A DNA stretch of 64,000 nt, taken from Entomortierella parvispora. Taxonomy: Eukaryota > Mortierellomycota > Mortierellomycetes > Mortierellales > Mortierellaceae. The notes under the pieces were generated by a model. That model made no database searches, was not told the origin of the DNA, and was given only the letters and a program-made list of their open reading frames with translations. The DNA is taken from positions 3,596,001 to 3,660,000 of the forward strand of contig OY752141.1 in NCBI GenBank assembly GCA_963573315.1, read 5' to 3'. The translations under genes and the position numbers were made by a program. Shown here piece by piece: positions 11,078-22,600 of the stretch (positions within the stretch are counted from its first letter, which is position 1; the number at the start of each line of letters is the position of its first letter).

Positions 11078-11901
11078 ATTCATGCCATAATGGCGGGGCT
11101 GTTTGGTGCGACAGTGCATCAGAGCGGTATCAGGTCCCTGAGATGTGGCTTAGAGCAGAACGCGCAGAAGACGCGCCCATGTCCACCTTGCTTGCCTATC
11201 TGTCTGTTTTGTCGTGTGTCCGTTCCACCATGTCTGTTTGTCTGTCTGACCGACCGCCTGCCTGCCAACCTGCATGTCGGTCTGTTTGTCCTGTCTGTGC
11301 GCATTTTTTCTCCGCCGACAGCCATCTCTGCCTGCTGACCCATCTCACCTGCCCGTCATTGGCCGCAATGCAGACCCCTTTTTTTTGCCGCCGTTGCTGC
11401 CATCATGGAGGGTCAAGAGATGTTGAATGCCTGTTCATTACACTCATTGCACTCTGCACATTCTTTCCCTGCTAACGTTTCGATTCCAGTCTCAAGCCAG
11501 CGCGAGGCCCTCTCGGCTTTTTATCTACTTGTAGCCGCAGAAGAGGTATTCCAAAGGGGCCATGTGGAGCAAAAGGGATTCAGGCTGATGGAAATATTAC
11601 TGACTGACTGACTGGCTGGCCATCTCTCTCTCTCCCCTTCTTCCTCTTGTCCCGTTCTCTCCTTCACATCCGTACTGTCGACTGGACCATCGATCCTCGA
11701 CAGTCCGCGAAATCTCTACCCGCTCTGTTTCTCTTTCCTTCTCTCTCACTCACATAACACACTTCTGTCTCCTGAGAGTACTGGTCCCTGCTGCATCGAT
11801 CCAAAGGTCCTTACTGTCTTTATCACTACAGAGCAATCCCTCCAGTCACCGGCTGAAGAAACAAAGGTCCTCCTAGATCGGCTTGTTCCCCACGCAGCCC
11901 C

Positions 11902-14900
11902 ATGCTACTATCCTCGACTCCCAAGAAGGAGAAGCGCGAGTCAGCTCCACCCGCTGCCCGCTCCTGGATCGCATCAAAATTTACCTCCGGTGACTCAGGA
12001 TCGACAAACGACCGACCAAAGCAACAACCGCAGCCGCAACAACAACAACGACGAGCAAGTTCGCATACTCTTATACCTGCGTACTCCCCCAATTCTCTGC
12101 GACCCCTGCCAGCCCTTCCTTTGTCCCGTGCCTCACCCTCGTTATCGTCTGAGGATTCGATAAAGGTCCCCGTGGATGACGACGCTGTTCAACAGCCGCC
12201 TCTTCTCTCTTCCATCTCGACCGCAAACCGACTTCATCCCAGCATTTATTCACCACGACCTCTATCGCCACAGCTCAGGGCAATAAATCCTGGAGGGGGA
12301 ACTTCAACTGATGGCAGGCGGTCATCATTGGAACATCAGTCGAGCATGAGCAGTAACAACAGCAGTAACAATTCACATCATGGCTCTTTGGCAAGTTTAC
12401 GGCACCAACATCAGCGCCAAGTCCAGCAGCAACAACACCAACACCAACACCTGCAGCTGCAACAGCCAAGTTTGTCTGATCTTCACCGCGTGGATCACGC
12501 AGCACCAAGCAGGCAGACACAAGAGCAAGGAAAATTAGGATACGGCGAGGACTATGGGCCAAGCTATGGATACCAATCTGGAAGATCCACTCCTCCGACT
12601 GTCCCCCTAACAGTGACGGCAGTTGAGCCAGAGCTAGGAATTGAACCCGGGCGGACAGCGCATCGTGAAGGCCCCCGACGAAATAGCAACCAGTTCTCAC
12701 CCAATGGGACAAAGACTCCAAGCGAAGACTCGTTACATCATCACTTCAGCAATCTCTTGAATGACAACCCTCGCCAAAACGTATCTTCTAGTCCATCGCC
12801 ATCTTCGGCTCAATCAGTATCCGTCATTCCGGGGACAGCGGCTTCTCTTTTAGACGTAGACTTCCCTCAATCGCCCTTTACTCCCAGTAGTGGTCCTCTG
12901 TCGCTATCACTACCACTGTCACCGACGATATCTTTGTCCTTTGCCTCCTGCAGAGTACAAAACGAGGGAACAGAAACTGGTTCCCTTCCATCTTCAACCC
13001 TCGCACCTGTTATTCGTTCTGACGCTCAGTTCATTGTGGATCCCAAAGATCTTCAGCCGTACTATCCACCACCCCCGCCCAGCTCGATTGGCTCTAAGCG
13101 TCCCCAGTTCCACTCTCAAGAATCCATTGCTACCTCTGCGGGTACAGTGACCTCTATTCCTACAATGACCACCGGTGCAACCTCGACTTTGATACCTGCA
13201 CGCAGCAGACGGCACTCGTCCAGCGCAGGAACTCTCATGGTTCAAACGCAGCACATCCATTCAATTCGAAAAGGACCAAATACGGCCGACTCTAGCGTAC
13301 CAATTACCAGCAGATTGCCAGATAGGAGACCTCATCTCAAGAACAGTGTCTCTGGCCCTAAACAGCTGACATCGCAACTTCCACCTCGCCAGTCTCCAAA
13401 TCGTCTTGTCATTCCTCAGAAATCCTTGACATCACGCCCTGTTGGGACGCAGAGTCCATCTCTCTATGAATCAACTAGCCCAACGTCTCTCCAACAGCGT
13501 CATTATTCAACTCTTCAGGCAGAAACTCCTAGCGGGAGTAATGATGGCAAGCAACACTACAATTCACGTCCGCAGTATTTTCTAAACGAGCAGCAACAGA
13601 CACAACAACAACAGCGGCATCAGTACCAACCTCACCAGCAGTTAGCTTCTCGTCAAAATAACTTTCCAAGAACCACTAGTCCTTCAAGTTCAGCACTACT
13701 GGATACGTTCCAGGATAGAACAGCCATGGCACTGATGCAGCGGTATCTGACCCATCCGGATGACCCTGAATCTGAAGTCGACATTGCGATGCAGATTTTG
13801 ATTTCTCAAGCAGCCGTTGACTCGAAGGGGTTTGAAGTTCTTATCCCAGCAACAGTAGAGAATGCTAAACGGGTAATAATCCTGCATTTGTCACTGTTGT
13901 TCTTCCATTATTTTTTTTTTTTTGTAGGGAGATCTTTTTCTTTCCATTACTGCTCCCTCCGCCATCTCGAGTTCAATCCTTGCTTACGTGTAGCTTCTCC
14001 TTATACTTTTATTTCATACCAGCATCATACAACACTCAGTTCCCGTATCGCGGCATTGACGGCACGACTCTCCCTCGAGTCTAAAATCAGAGAGGCGGCC
14101 CAGTCACTACTCAAACTGCACGCAGACAACAAAAAACTTGCTCGTCAGGCAAGCGACCACCTCGAGGCCGCCAACCGGAAAGTGGATCAGGTTGCAACCG
14201 AGCTCTGGAAGTTGACTCAATTGGCGGCGGACCTGCAAAGAACACTATTGCAACACACTTCCGGTGTCTTGGCTCTGGGAGTTGTCCGTTTGGAGGACCA
14301 GAGCCGGAGAGAGAGGGAAATGTACGCCATTCAACTTCAGCAGGCAACCATGGGCCCTAGTCAAGAAGAGCAAATGTGAGTCTACACTCATTTTTGGCGT
14401 CAAAGCGAAATGCAGAACTGGCTTTATATTAATAGCTGTATGTTTGTAATGAAATAACGCAGTGAGGCAATGTCTAGGACAATATCAAGTTTAGAAGCGG
14501 ATGCTTTTGAGGCTCAAGCGCTATTAGAGGACAAGGATCGAGCGATCGGTCGGCTTATGAAGCAGTTGGAGCACCAGCAAGACCTCTTCATGAAGCTAGA
14601 CGAACAACAACACAGAACCATGGAACTTGCCAGGATACAACAGCGAAACCAAACTATGGTCACTGACTCGGGACTTGAAGCCTCCAATGCCAAGGTGGAA
14701 GAATTGACAAGCGTTTTGGGGTTAATAGGCAAGCGACTCCAAAAAATCCTTCAACTCCAGCAACAGAATCATGAAAACAAAAAACTGATTGAAGGCGCCA
14801 CAAGCGCCACTGTTCAGAGCGATGGAAATCAACGCAGCAAGTCTCAACGTGACAGGAGTGCCCAGAAGTGGCCCTCAGAAACAACACTTCTTTCAAAGAC

Positions 14901-16986
14901 CTCAACTCTTCAGACCCAAGAGCCTCCATTAGCAGCCATGCAGGAGAACCCTGACTCCACAGTGTCTTCTGGTCTGAAAGCACAGATTGATACAGGATCT
15001 CGAACAGATTCTGGCGACAGCACACCGAACCATGGAGTTCAATCTTGCAGCAAACACGTTTATGGTGGTGGAAATGAGGCAGACGTGGTGTATATCTCTC
15101 CGGAAAGCATCCGGTCGATCTTGGATGCACTAGAGGAGCATGCGTCGGTATCACAAGACAAGATGGCCGTTCTTGAAGGGGAATTGGGTCTTCTTCGACG
15201 GCAGTCACTGGTATTGAGCCAGAGTCGAGCCAACAGCGTCAAGGTCAGGTCCTCCAGTAAAAAAAGCGTGGCCGTAGAGGAAACGATCCGGGCGGCACTG
15301 GAGAAAAGTCTCAAAGATGCATTGCTGGAAAAAGAGATGGCCAAACAGGAACTGGAAAACGAGCGCCAACGCTGGCAAGACGATCAGAATCATCGTATCC
15401 GTGCATTAGAGGAGAGTCTAGGCGCAGTAGAGGATCAAGGGCAACTCCAGTTGAGCAAGGACCGTAAATCCCATGCTTCCGAGCCTTCGGATAACAATGA
15501 CATCATGACCCTGGAACTTCGGAGACAGCTGCGGGAGGCTATTGACGAAATTGATATGCTCAGTCTTCAACAACAATCAAGTCTCAAATCCATGCGCCAA
15601 CTGTTTGACCTACTACCTGACCCCAGGAAAAGAAGTCACATGCAGCTTTATTCCTCGTATCAACATCTTCAGCAGCAGATCGCCAACAACAGCGGCCCTA
15701 AAGGATCTGCGGAGGTTTCTTCTGGAAGAGCAAGTCCGGCCGGAAGTATCTCCTCATCTACTACATCTGGAGCTGTGGGATTCACCATGGATGCACTAAT
15801 TGTACGCGTGAAGGAAATGGTGGCAAGATTGCAACAGCTGGAGAGAGACAATACCGAGCTCCGACAACACTTGCAAAACCCCGAGATTTCGCGCGATAAT
15901 CTCAAGTCTAGCCAGGAGTATGACAGTGATCATGAGGGACAGCACTACAAGGGTACCGACGACCCTCACTCTACCTGGATACTCAAAACAGACCTGGAAC
16001 GTCTTCAGGCAAGCAATGGTATGGTCCAGTTGCTGGAAAAGGAACTTGAATTGCTGAAACAGCACACCGACATGTTGCTGGACGAAAATGCCAGGCTGGC
16101 CGATCTAGCAGCAGCGACAACCACAGGCGTGGGTCATACATCAGTGGTGACTTTTGTTCAGGGCGGTCTACCTTCTGTCGAGAAACCTAGTCTGGAGGAT
16201 GCTCTTGGTGAGTTACAGGCGGTTGTTCGAGCCAAAGACAAATTGCTTCAGGAGCGGGAGGAGATATTCAAAGCCCAGGAACAAACTCTTCAAAACATGC
16301 GGGAAGAGCTGTCCAAAGCAATTGCGGAGCCTTCAACACCTTCCTCAAGAACAACAACAGCTACAGCATTGAACGATATTGCCTCCGATATCCAGCTGAG
16401 TGACTATGATCTGAGGGCTTTGGAGGATTTCAGGGACAAGTGCCGAGGTTTGGAGGAGCAGATAGGCGAGATGCGGATGACCATTGCGGCTTTGGAAAGC
16501 ATGACGGGCGGTCCAGGTTCTGGCTCTCAGATTCTTCAGCATCAGCAACAACAGCAGCAACAGTCCTACTCGGCCGCTTCCTGGCTCAGCTCAAGTCTTG
16601 GAGCCGTTGGATCTCTCAGCTTCGGGTCGTTGTCTCCAAAAAATTATTCCACTGCCGCGACTGCTGGAAGCACCAATGGCACCTCATTAGTTAACTCCTC
16701 AAGCCCTTCAGGTTTATCCTCGCCATCCCCTTCTTATGTCGAGGCCGTATATGGAAGTAACAGCGGCCATTCTGTCAACACAAGTATCGGTCAGCAGAAT
16801 CTCAGTCTCGGCACCCATACATCGGTGACGGGTGCCACGACTGCGTTGCGGAAGGAGTTTAGAAGAGTGATGCACGAACTGCGAGAGGAAAAGGACACGA
16901 CTGTCCGTAAAGAGGTTGAGGAACGGCGCCGTCTTGAGCGAGTTGTTCGCCAGCTTCGTCGTGATATCCAGGCACTTGAAAAATAA
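11902..16986 (+). CDS. Uds1-domain coiled-coil protein (up-regulated during septation type)
   Basis: Three exons (11902-13872, 14023-14375, 14463-16986) give 1615 residues. Intron 1 (CGG|GTAATA ... ACCAG|CAT) contains a T-run and could be read through, but removing it joins VENAKR to HHTTLSSRIAAL. Intron 2 (CAAAT|GTGAGT ... GCAG|TGAGG) is required by a stop codon. The N-terminal ~590 residues are Ser/Pro/Gln-rich and probably disordered. A helical block then starts at ALMQRYLTHPDDPESEVDIA and continues through RLSLESKIREAAQSLLKLHA, followed by long heptad-rich coiled coils to the C-terminus, interrupted by Ser/Gln-rich loops. The SLESKIREAAQSL block matches my memory of the Uds1 family, proteins linked to septation in fission yeast. 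A structural role at septa or the cytoskeleton is an inference. Confidence 0.8.
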
Positions 16987-17118
16987 CATTGCCCGCCTCC
17001 ACTCAAATGCCAATATAATGGTAATCATAATAATAATAAGCATATGTCAAATCTTTGTAACTCTCCACAGTGTCTTTCATGAGATCTGTTGATATGACGC
17101 ACGCTATTACTACAACAA

Positions 17119-18598
17119 CTAGAAAAATGTAAATAGAGCAGCAGTGGCCGCAAGGGCCATGAGGGCTGAAGAGGGAGTTGAAATTGTCGAGCCGGATCCA
17201 TGACCATGACTTGATGTGGATCCTTTTGCTGGCATGCTCAGAGGAGGACTTGATTCCGTATATTTGCACGCATCCGTGGCGCAATAGCACTTATTCTCTG
17301 TAGACGACCAATACAGAGGGTCACAGTCCTCGGGTGCTGGAGAACGATATCCGGGACTACCGTCCACGCTTCTGGCCGCCGGAGTAGGATTTTCGACTGT
17401 TGGTTCGGTCGTAGGGCATCCATAACAGGTGGACCAAGCTGCTGTAGGGAAGTTGCAAGTTTCGAGCAATCCCTGATCGACTTTTGAGCCTACAGTACCG
17501 ACGTCTACCCGACCATTGCAGATCTCTGTAGAGATATTGACGGCGGGACAGAGCATGTAGTCTTGTTGTCCCAGAAGTGCCTTGTTCACGGGTTGGGTCA
17601 TGTATCGAAGCAATTGTTGATTCGTCACAAAGTAAACATCCGTGTGAGAGGCCATGTAGGTAATCGCTTCTTTGAGCATCGCCAGTTGAGAACTTGTCGC
17701 GTTGGACTCGGATGTGGCGGCGACCAAGTGGATTGGATGAATGTAGATACCAAAAGGGGCCCGACCTCCGTTGTAATGTCGATCAAAATTGGATCGAATC
17801 CAGGACTGGACCAAGGTGGAATTGCCATCAAGGTAAGGGTCCATCAGATGAGGAGTTCCAACATCATCGAGAATTGCATGCATGGGGATCTCCCAGAATC
17901 CAGGTGCGTTCACCGTCTTTGCGCAAAATCCATTCCAGCAGCCATTCGCAAAACCGTGATCAAGCGTGTAGGGCCAGAACGCGTCGTCCTTCAATGCAGT
18001 CGCAGATGAATCATAAAGGAAAGAATCCTTGTGAAGGATATTGATAGTGTCCACAGTGAAGTTGAGAAAAGGTGAGCGGAAACCATTCAGTTTGCCCCGA
18101 GGGATGCCTCTATACTTGACCAAGGCCAACTTGCCTGCGACGATCTCGGCTGTAAGGACAAAAAGCTGGTTAAAACAATCATTCCTTTTTGTGGCTATTT
18201 TTCTTGCTTCAATTCTGCATATTACCTTCAGAAGGATCGCAAATGTGATTGAAGGTATGTGCAGCTACCTCATTCCCAGCTGCATACCATTGCTGTGCAA
18301 GTGAGGGGTCGCCATACTGGACCGTGGCAAACCAAGTGCCTTTCGCAGGACAACCATTCGGGTTCTTGAGATTCAAAAGATCCAATGCGATCTGGTATGA
18401 CGCCGGCTGGATTGCATCGTCGAACGTCAAGGTGACAAACTGTGGCGCGTCTGTTGCCGCGATTCCGCCGGGTGGGTTTACAGAAGCACACGTGCACGAC
18501 GGAGGTTTGCAGGACGCGGTGTCGCAGGGAGATGCGGAGACAAGGCCGGACAAGGTCAACTGAAGAAGTGGCACAACAAGGAATAGAAGGAGCAGCAT
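17119..18598 (-). CDS. Polysaccharide (chitin) deacetylase, secreted, probable GPI anchor
   Basis: Two exons (18598-18226 and 18149-17119) give 467 residues. The start gives a clear signal peptide (MLLLLFLVVPLLQLTLSGL, cleavage near ASP). A Cys-rich linker (CKPPSCTCAS) is followed by a NodB-type domain: FVTLTFDDA (metal/catalytic Asp), EVAAHTFNH (His pair), GFRSPFL, then a long conserved tail with several Cys. The C-terminus is Ser/Gly-rich and ends in a hydrophobic segment (ALMALAATAALFTFF), as expected for a GPI anchor signal. The enzyme would remove acetyl groups from chitin in the wall or from related polymers; the exact substrate is inferred. It is transcribed divergently from STT4, with about 1 kb between the starts. 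Confidence 0.9.
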
Positions 18599-19641
18599 GG
18601 CAAGGCTTTCGATTTGGCGAGTGAATGAAGGACGGATGGTTGGACTGGACTGGATATGCGAATGGTCTTTATATTTACATCCCTGAACGTCGACCCTTTT
18701 CAAAAAGATGCAAAAAAAGAAAGAATCAGGGGAGTGAGATTGGAGCCCGAGCAGCCATTCCTTTATCCCAGGTTTGCCGACGCGGCGCCGAGGATGGAGA
18801 CACGAAGAGTCAAAACGAGGAGGCACAGACAAAGAGAAAGAGAGACTTGCCAGGTGGCAACGCAGCCGGCAAAGAGGGACCCAGAGATCCAAGGGCAGCC
18901 TCCTGGCTCCAAGTGTAGGAGGCTTGTTTTCAACCATCTCGCAGCCGCGAACCCTTTTTTCCATGAGCGACACAGGAGGGATGTGATGGACAGAAAAGAA
19001 GGGGCTGCCCGAAGCCACATTTCCTGAGTAAGATGCATACACAGCATCATGGCAGAATGCCATGGAGGGGAGCGACGATCTATACATCTACATAGCCTCG
19101 ACAAGGACGCGTTTCTGTCTTGTTCGCTTTAGAGAGGATGGCGCTTGCTCATGTTGTGCAGTGCTCTCAAGAGTGGAGTCCAAGTGGTCGGTCGGTCGCA
19201 CAAAGGCGACCGAAGCGACAGTTTCCTAGCTCGCTGGCCACTACTGTTGTTAATGATGTTGTTGTGTGTGGAGGAAGAGAAGAGGAGGGCGGAAGGCACT
19301 GGATGAAGAGAGCAGCCAGCCTGCAGCGCAGCCGCTTCCACGTCGACACGCACATGCCTGTCATGTCGAAGGACCATGCAGCACCTGCCTTGCGCCCTGG
19401 GTCTCTTTTTTTTGTCTTTTTTTTCTTTCTTTGCTTCCTTTCTTTCTGCGTCTGCCTCCAATTCTCCTTTCCATCTCCCTCATCTCTCATTCCACCTCGC
19501 TTCCATCTTCATCGCCCCCTGCTCACACTCACCTTACACATTCATTGACAGTTCATTCAGAACAACAACTACAAAAAAAAAAAAAAGAAAAAAAACCCCC
19601 CCAGAAACAGCATATATCAAAAAAAAACCCCTCTTCCCAGC
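18599..19641. promoter_or_regulatory. Divergent intergenic region between chitin deacetylase and STT4
   Basis: About 1.04 kb shared upstream region. The right end (19400-19640) is a strongly CT-rich leader followed by A-runs and C-runs immediately before the STT4 ATG. The left half is mixed sequence in which I see no gene. ORFs here are chance or low complexity. Confidence 0.5.
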
Positions 19642-22600
19642 ATGAGCGTGTAAGACTTTGTCCATGGACAACGCACGCCTATGCACAAACTGAAGAGAAA
19701 GAGACTGAGCCGCTTCTATACTATCCACTATTAGCTTCGGTTTCGACTTGCATGCTCAGATTCTCTCGAGTCTGGCCTCTACCTTGGCCAAGGACTCGAC
19801 CACCTCAATTGACGAGGTCCAACGGCTTGTGCGGACTGGCCCTGCCTTGCCTCTGACCAGCCAGCCGTCGTCGCCCAAGCCGTCTGCCAATGGCTCCGAG
19901 AACTCCTCGAGTTCGGCCGAGAATGTGCTTATTGACGGTGGACTTATGGTAAATCTGTCGGATTCGTGCGACAGCCAAAGGTTCATGCCCAGAATAACGA
20001 TAACTAACAGCTCTACAATTGTCATAGACCATGCGCCATCAACATGCACTTATTGCCCAGGCCAAGTTTGCTGCCGAGTCCTCGGGTCAGTTTGACCACG
20101 ATCTCGTCCCTCGTCTTTGCGGGTATCTTCACTCTCTGCCCAACTTTCAGTTCAGCGATGGCTTTGGGCTCAAAGGTAATAGTAATAGTAATGTGATATT
20201 ACTGTGGTGCCGATTGTCATGGCATATGCTAATTCATTCGGCTGCTCTCATCTAGGCAAGTCCCCGGCGGACAACCTGACTCAGAGTCTCATTACCCATC
20301 TGTTCAACATTGCCGACAAACGCCCTCTGGTCCGTGAGGAGATCCTGGACTCTGTCTGGGCCTATCTCGACAAGCTGTCGAAGCTTGTTGTGTCTGACAA
20401 TGGTAAAGATCATTGGAGATGTTTATAACACCATAAATGTGCATTTTACTCACGCGTTCTCATAATAGCCGTTAAGGTGTGCGAGTTTGTTCTGCCCTCG
20501 CTCAACGGCCTCTGGATGGCCTTTGAGAATACGAACCTCTCCTTCGGACATAAGGATTTCGCGGATTTGGTTGCTCATTCGAAAGCATTTTTGTCGAACG
20601 AGACCTCGGAGCATATTCGCGATGCCATCAACACCATCAAGCAGGAGTCAGCCAACATCTATGCCAGACGTGTTTTGGCACAGTATGCTCGTGAAAGTAT
20701 TGTCTTGAGCTCGAACCGCGTCATTCTCCAGGTCTTGACCGTCAAGAGAAACATGGTTGGACGTATCATCGATGTTCAGCTTTCCCAAGGTCATGAGACA
20801 GCCAACGGTCTTGACGGACATGCTCAACCCCAGCGCAATGGCAAGCACGTTGTCGAACACAGTGAGGACGAAGGACCTTCCAAGAACGCAGATCTGTCGT
20901 CGACTGCCTCACCTGTGCCGGCTAGCGCTTCCTCCAAGTCCTTTGATGATATCTGGACAACGCTCCTTACCAAGCCAGTCGAGAGAATTACTTCAAGCAC
21001 TAAGATTGACTTGACCAAGATCATGCGTACCGAATACATCAAGTCACTCCAGTTTTTTTCCGATATTCGAGAGTTCGCCAACGAACTCTTTGCCAAGGGC
21101 GGCGTCTCCCACGAGTTCTACTATGCCGAGATTATGGGCATCTCATTGGTACTAACTGTTGATTGCCTATCAATGTTCCCAGAACAGTAGTGCCTATGTC
21201 TGTAACTGACACAGTCGTTCAACTTATCTCATCCATAGCAACTGGCTTCACTCGCCAGCATCTATATCCATGAGTTGGATGATGTGCTTCCTTCCCACAT
21301 TTCCAATTGCCTGTTCAACAATGTTCGCAACGACGAGTTCAGAATCCACCACGCCGCCTTGGATTGCTCAGGCGTGCTCGTTATCAACTTTGCTGAGGCC
21401 AATCGCGAGTTGACTGCTCTGTTGCAACAATTTTTGACGACCCCATCGCCAATCTTTGACGGAGCCGACTTTGCACTTATTCAATCCTGTACTGTCGAAC
21501 GTCTGGCTCAAAACCTGAACCAGCCCTCTGCAGGAGAAAATGTTGCGTTGTCGACAGTGTACGCTCTTTTGAATACCCTTTACAGCTACAATACTGCTTC
21601 CAAGGACAAGGCCGCAGCTCATGAACAATCGGCTAAAATCCAGGAGAACATCGTGGCAGCAATCTCCAAAATTGCATGCGTTCTCAAAGGCGACAAGGTA
21701 AATATGGTCTTTTTATAGTCACAGTAAGATGAGGGTTGCAGTGTTGCTAACAGCTAGGTTTGGACTGTTCTGTCATAGATCACTTCATTGGCCCTCTCCA
21801 TGCTCGCTCAGCAGATTCGCCATCACAGCGTCAGCTTGGATTGCATCATCGTCTTCCATTTGACAGACATTGCGTTGGCTGGATCTCTCCATTCTTTTAA
21901 CGATGTCGTTCAGGTGCTCGGCAATCTTGTGAAGAACACCGCTGCAACGGATCGCAAAGCAATCTCGAGGGAGCTTTCGCAGGCTGTAAGTGATATATTT
22001 CTAACGACTGTCTGTCACTTTTCTACTTCGAGACGTGAATCTGTTTACCTTCATTTAGAATTAACATCTTTAATTTGTATATTCTCTCTCACACATAGGT
22101 CATCCTCAGTTTCTCGCGCTTGGCGCAGACTGTGAATAGCCGACCAGAGTTTTATCACCCATTCATGGTCAGCTTGCTGAAGTTGATCATTGAAAAGGCG
22201 GATGTCAGCCAATCTGCTAACAAGCGCAGCCAAAGCAGTGGCGTTAAAGGAGTGAGCCTTCTTTCAACTAGCGTGGGTCAGCTCTTATCCGTTCTTAGCA
22301 AACTGCTCGCCCAAGGTGACTTCCAGCCTCACCTTAAACCCAGCAAAGAGGACGTTAAGTTGTTCAGAGATGTATGGTTCCACTGTGTTCTCCTCAATTA
22401 CGTCAAGGATCATGTCTCATACAAGGATGCAAGTCAAGTGCTGGTGAGTATTGCACGCAAGACTCCGGCTTTTATCTCTGGCGATAATGGATCGAACGTG
22501 TACTTGGAAGGCGAGCTTGAGTACAACTCTGTGTTGCCCCGAGGAATCCCAGATGACCAAAAGGCTGCCATGAGAGCCACACTGACGAGCTACCTGCCTG

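Larger units (their letters stand above)
8760..11640. other. Gene-poor region (about 2.9 kb)
   Basis: There is no ORF with recognisable protein sequence over this stretch. Several minus-strand and plus-strand ORFs of 60-150 codons exist, for example 9466-9915 (+) and 9953-10291 (-), but none shows a known motif, splice-joined partner or codon pattern that convinces me. It must hold the divergent promoters of the Gln/Ser-rich gene (minus) and the Uds1-like gene (plus). Two small tandem repeats (10483-10536 and 10969-11077) are listed separately. Confidence 0.4.

Noticed and set aside
11119-11343. CTGT/CTGCC-rich stretch considered as a CRISPR-like or telomere-like repeat
   Set aside because: Short irregular pyrimidine repeats without constant unit or spacers. 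This is simple low-complexity DNA.
13873-14022. Read-through of intron 1 in the Uds1-like gene, which has no stop in frame
   Set aside because: The segment has a T-run and hydrophobic nonsense-like translation, with good GT and CAG borders in the same phase. Removing it joins two helical blocks.
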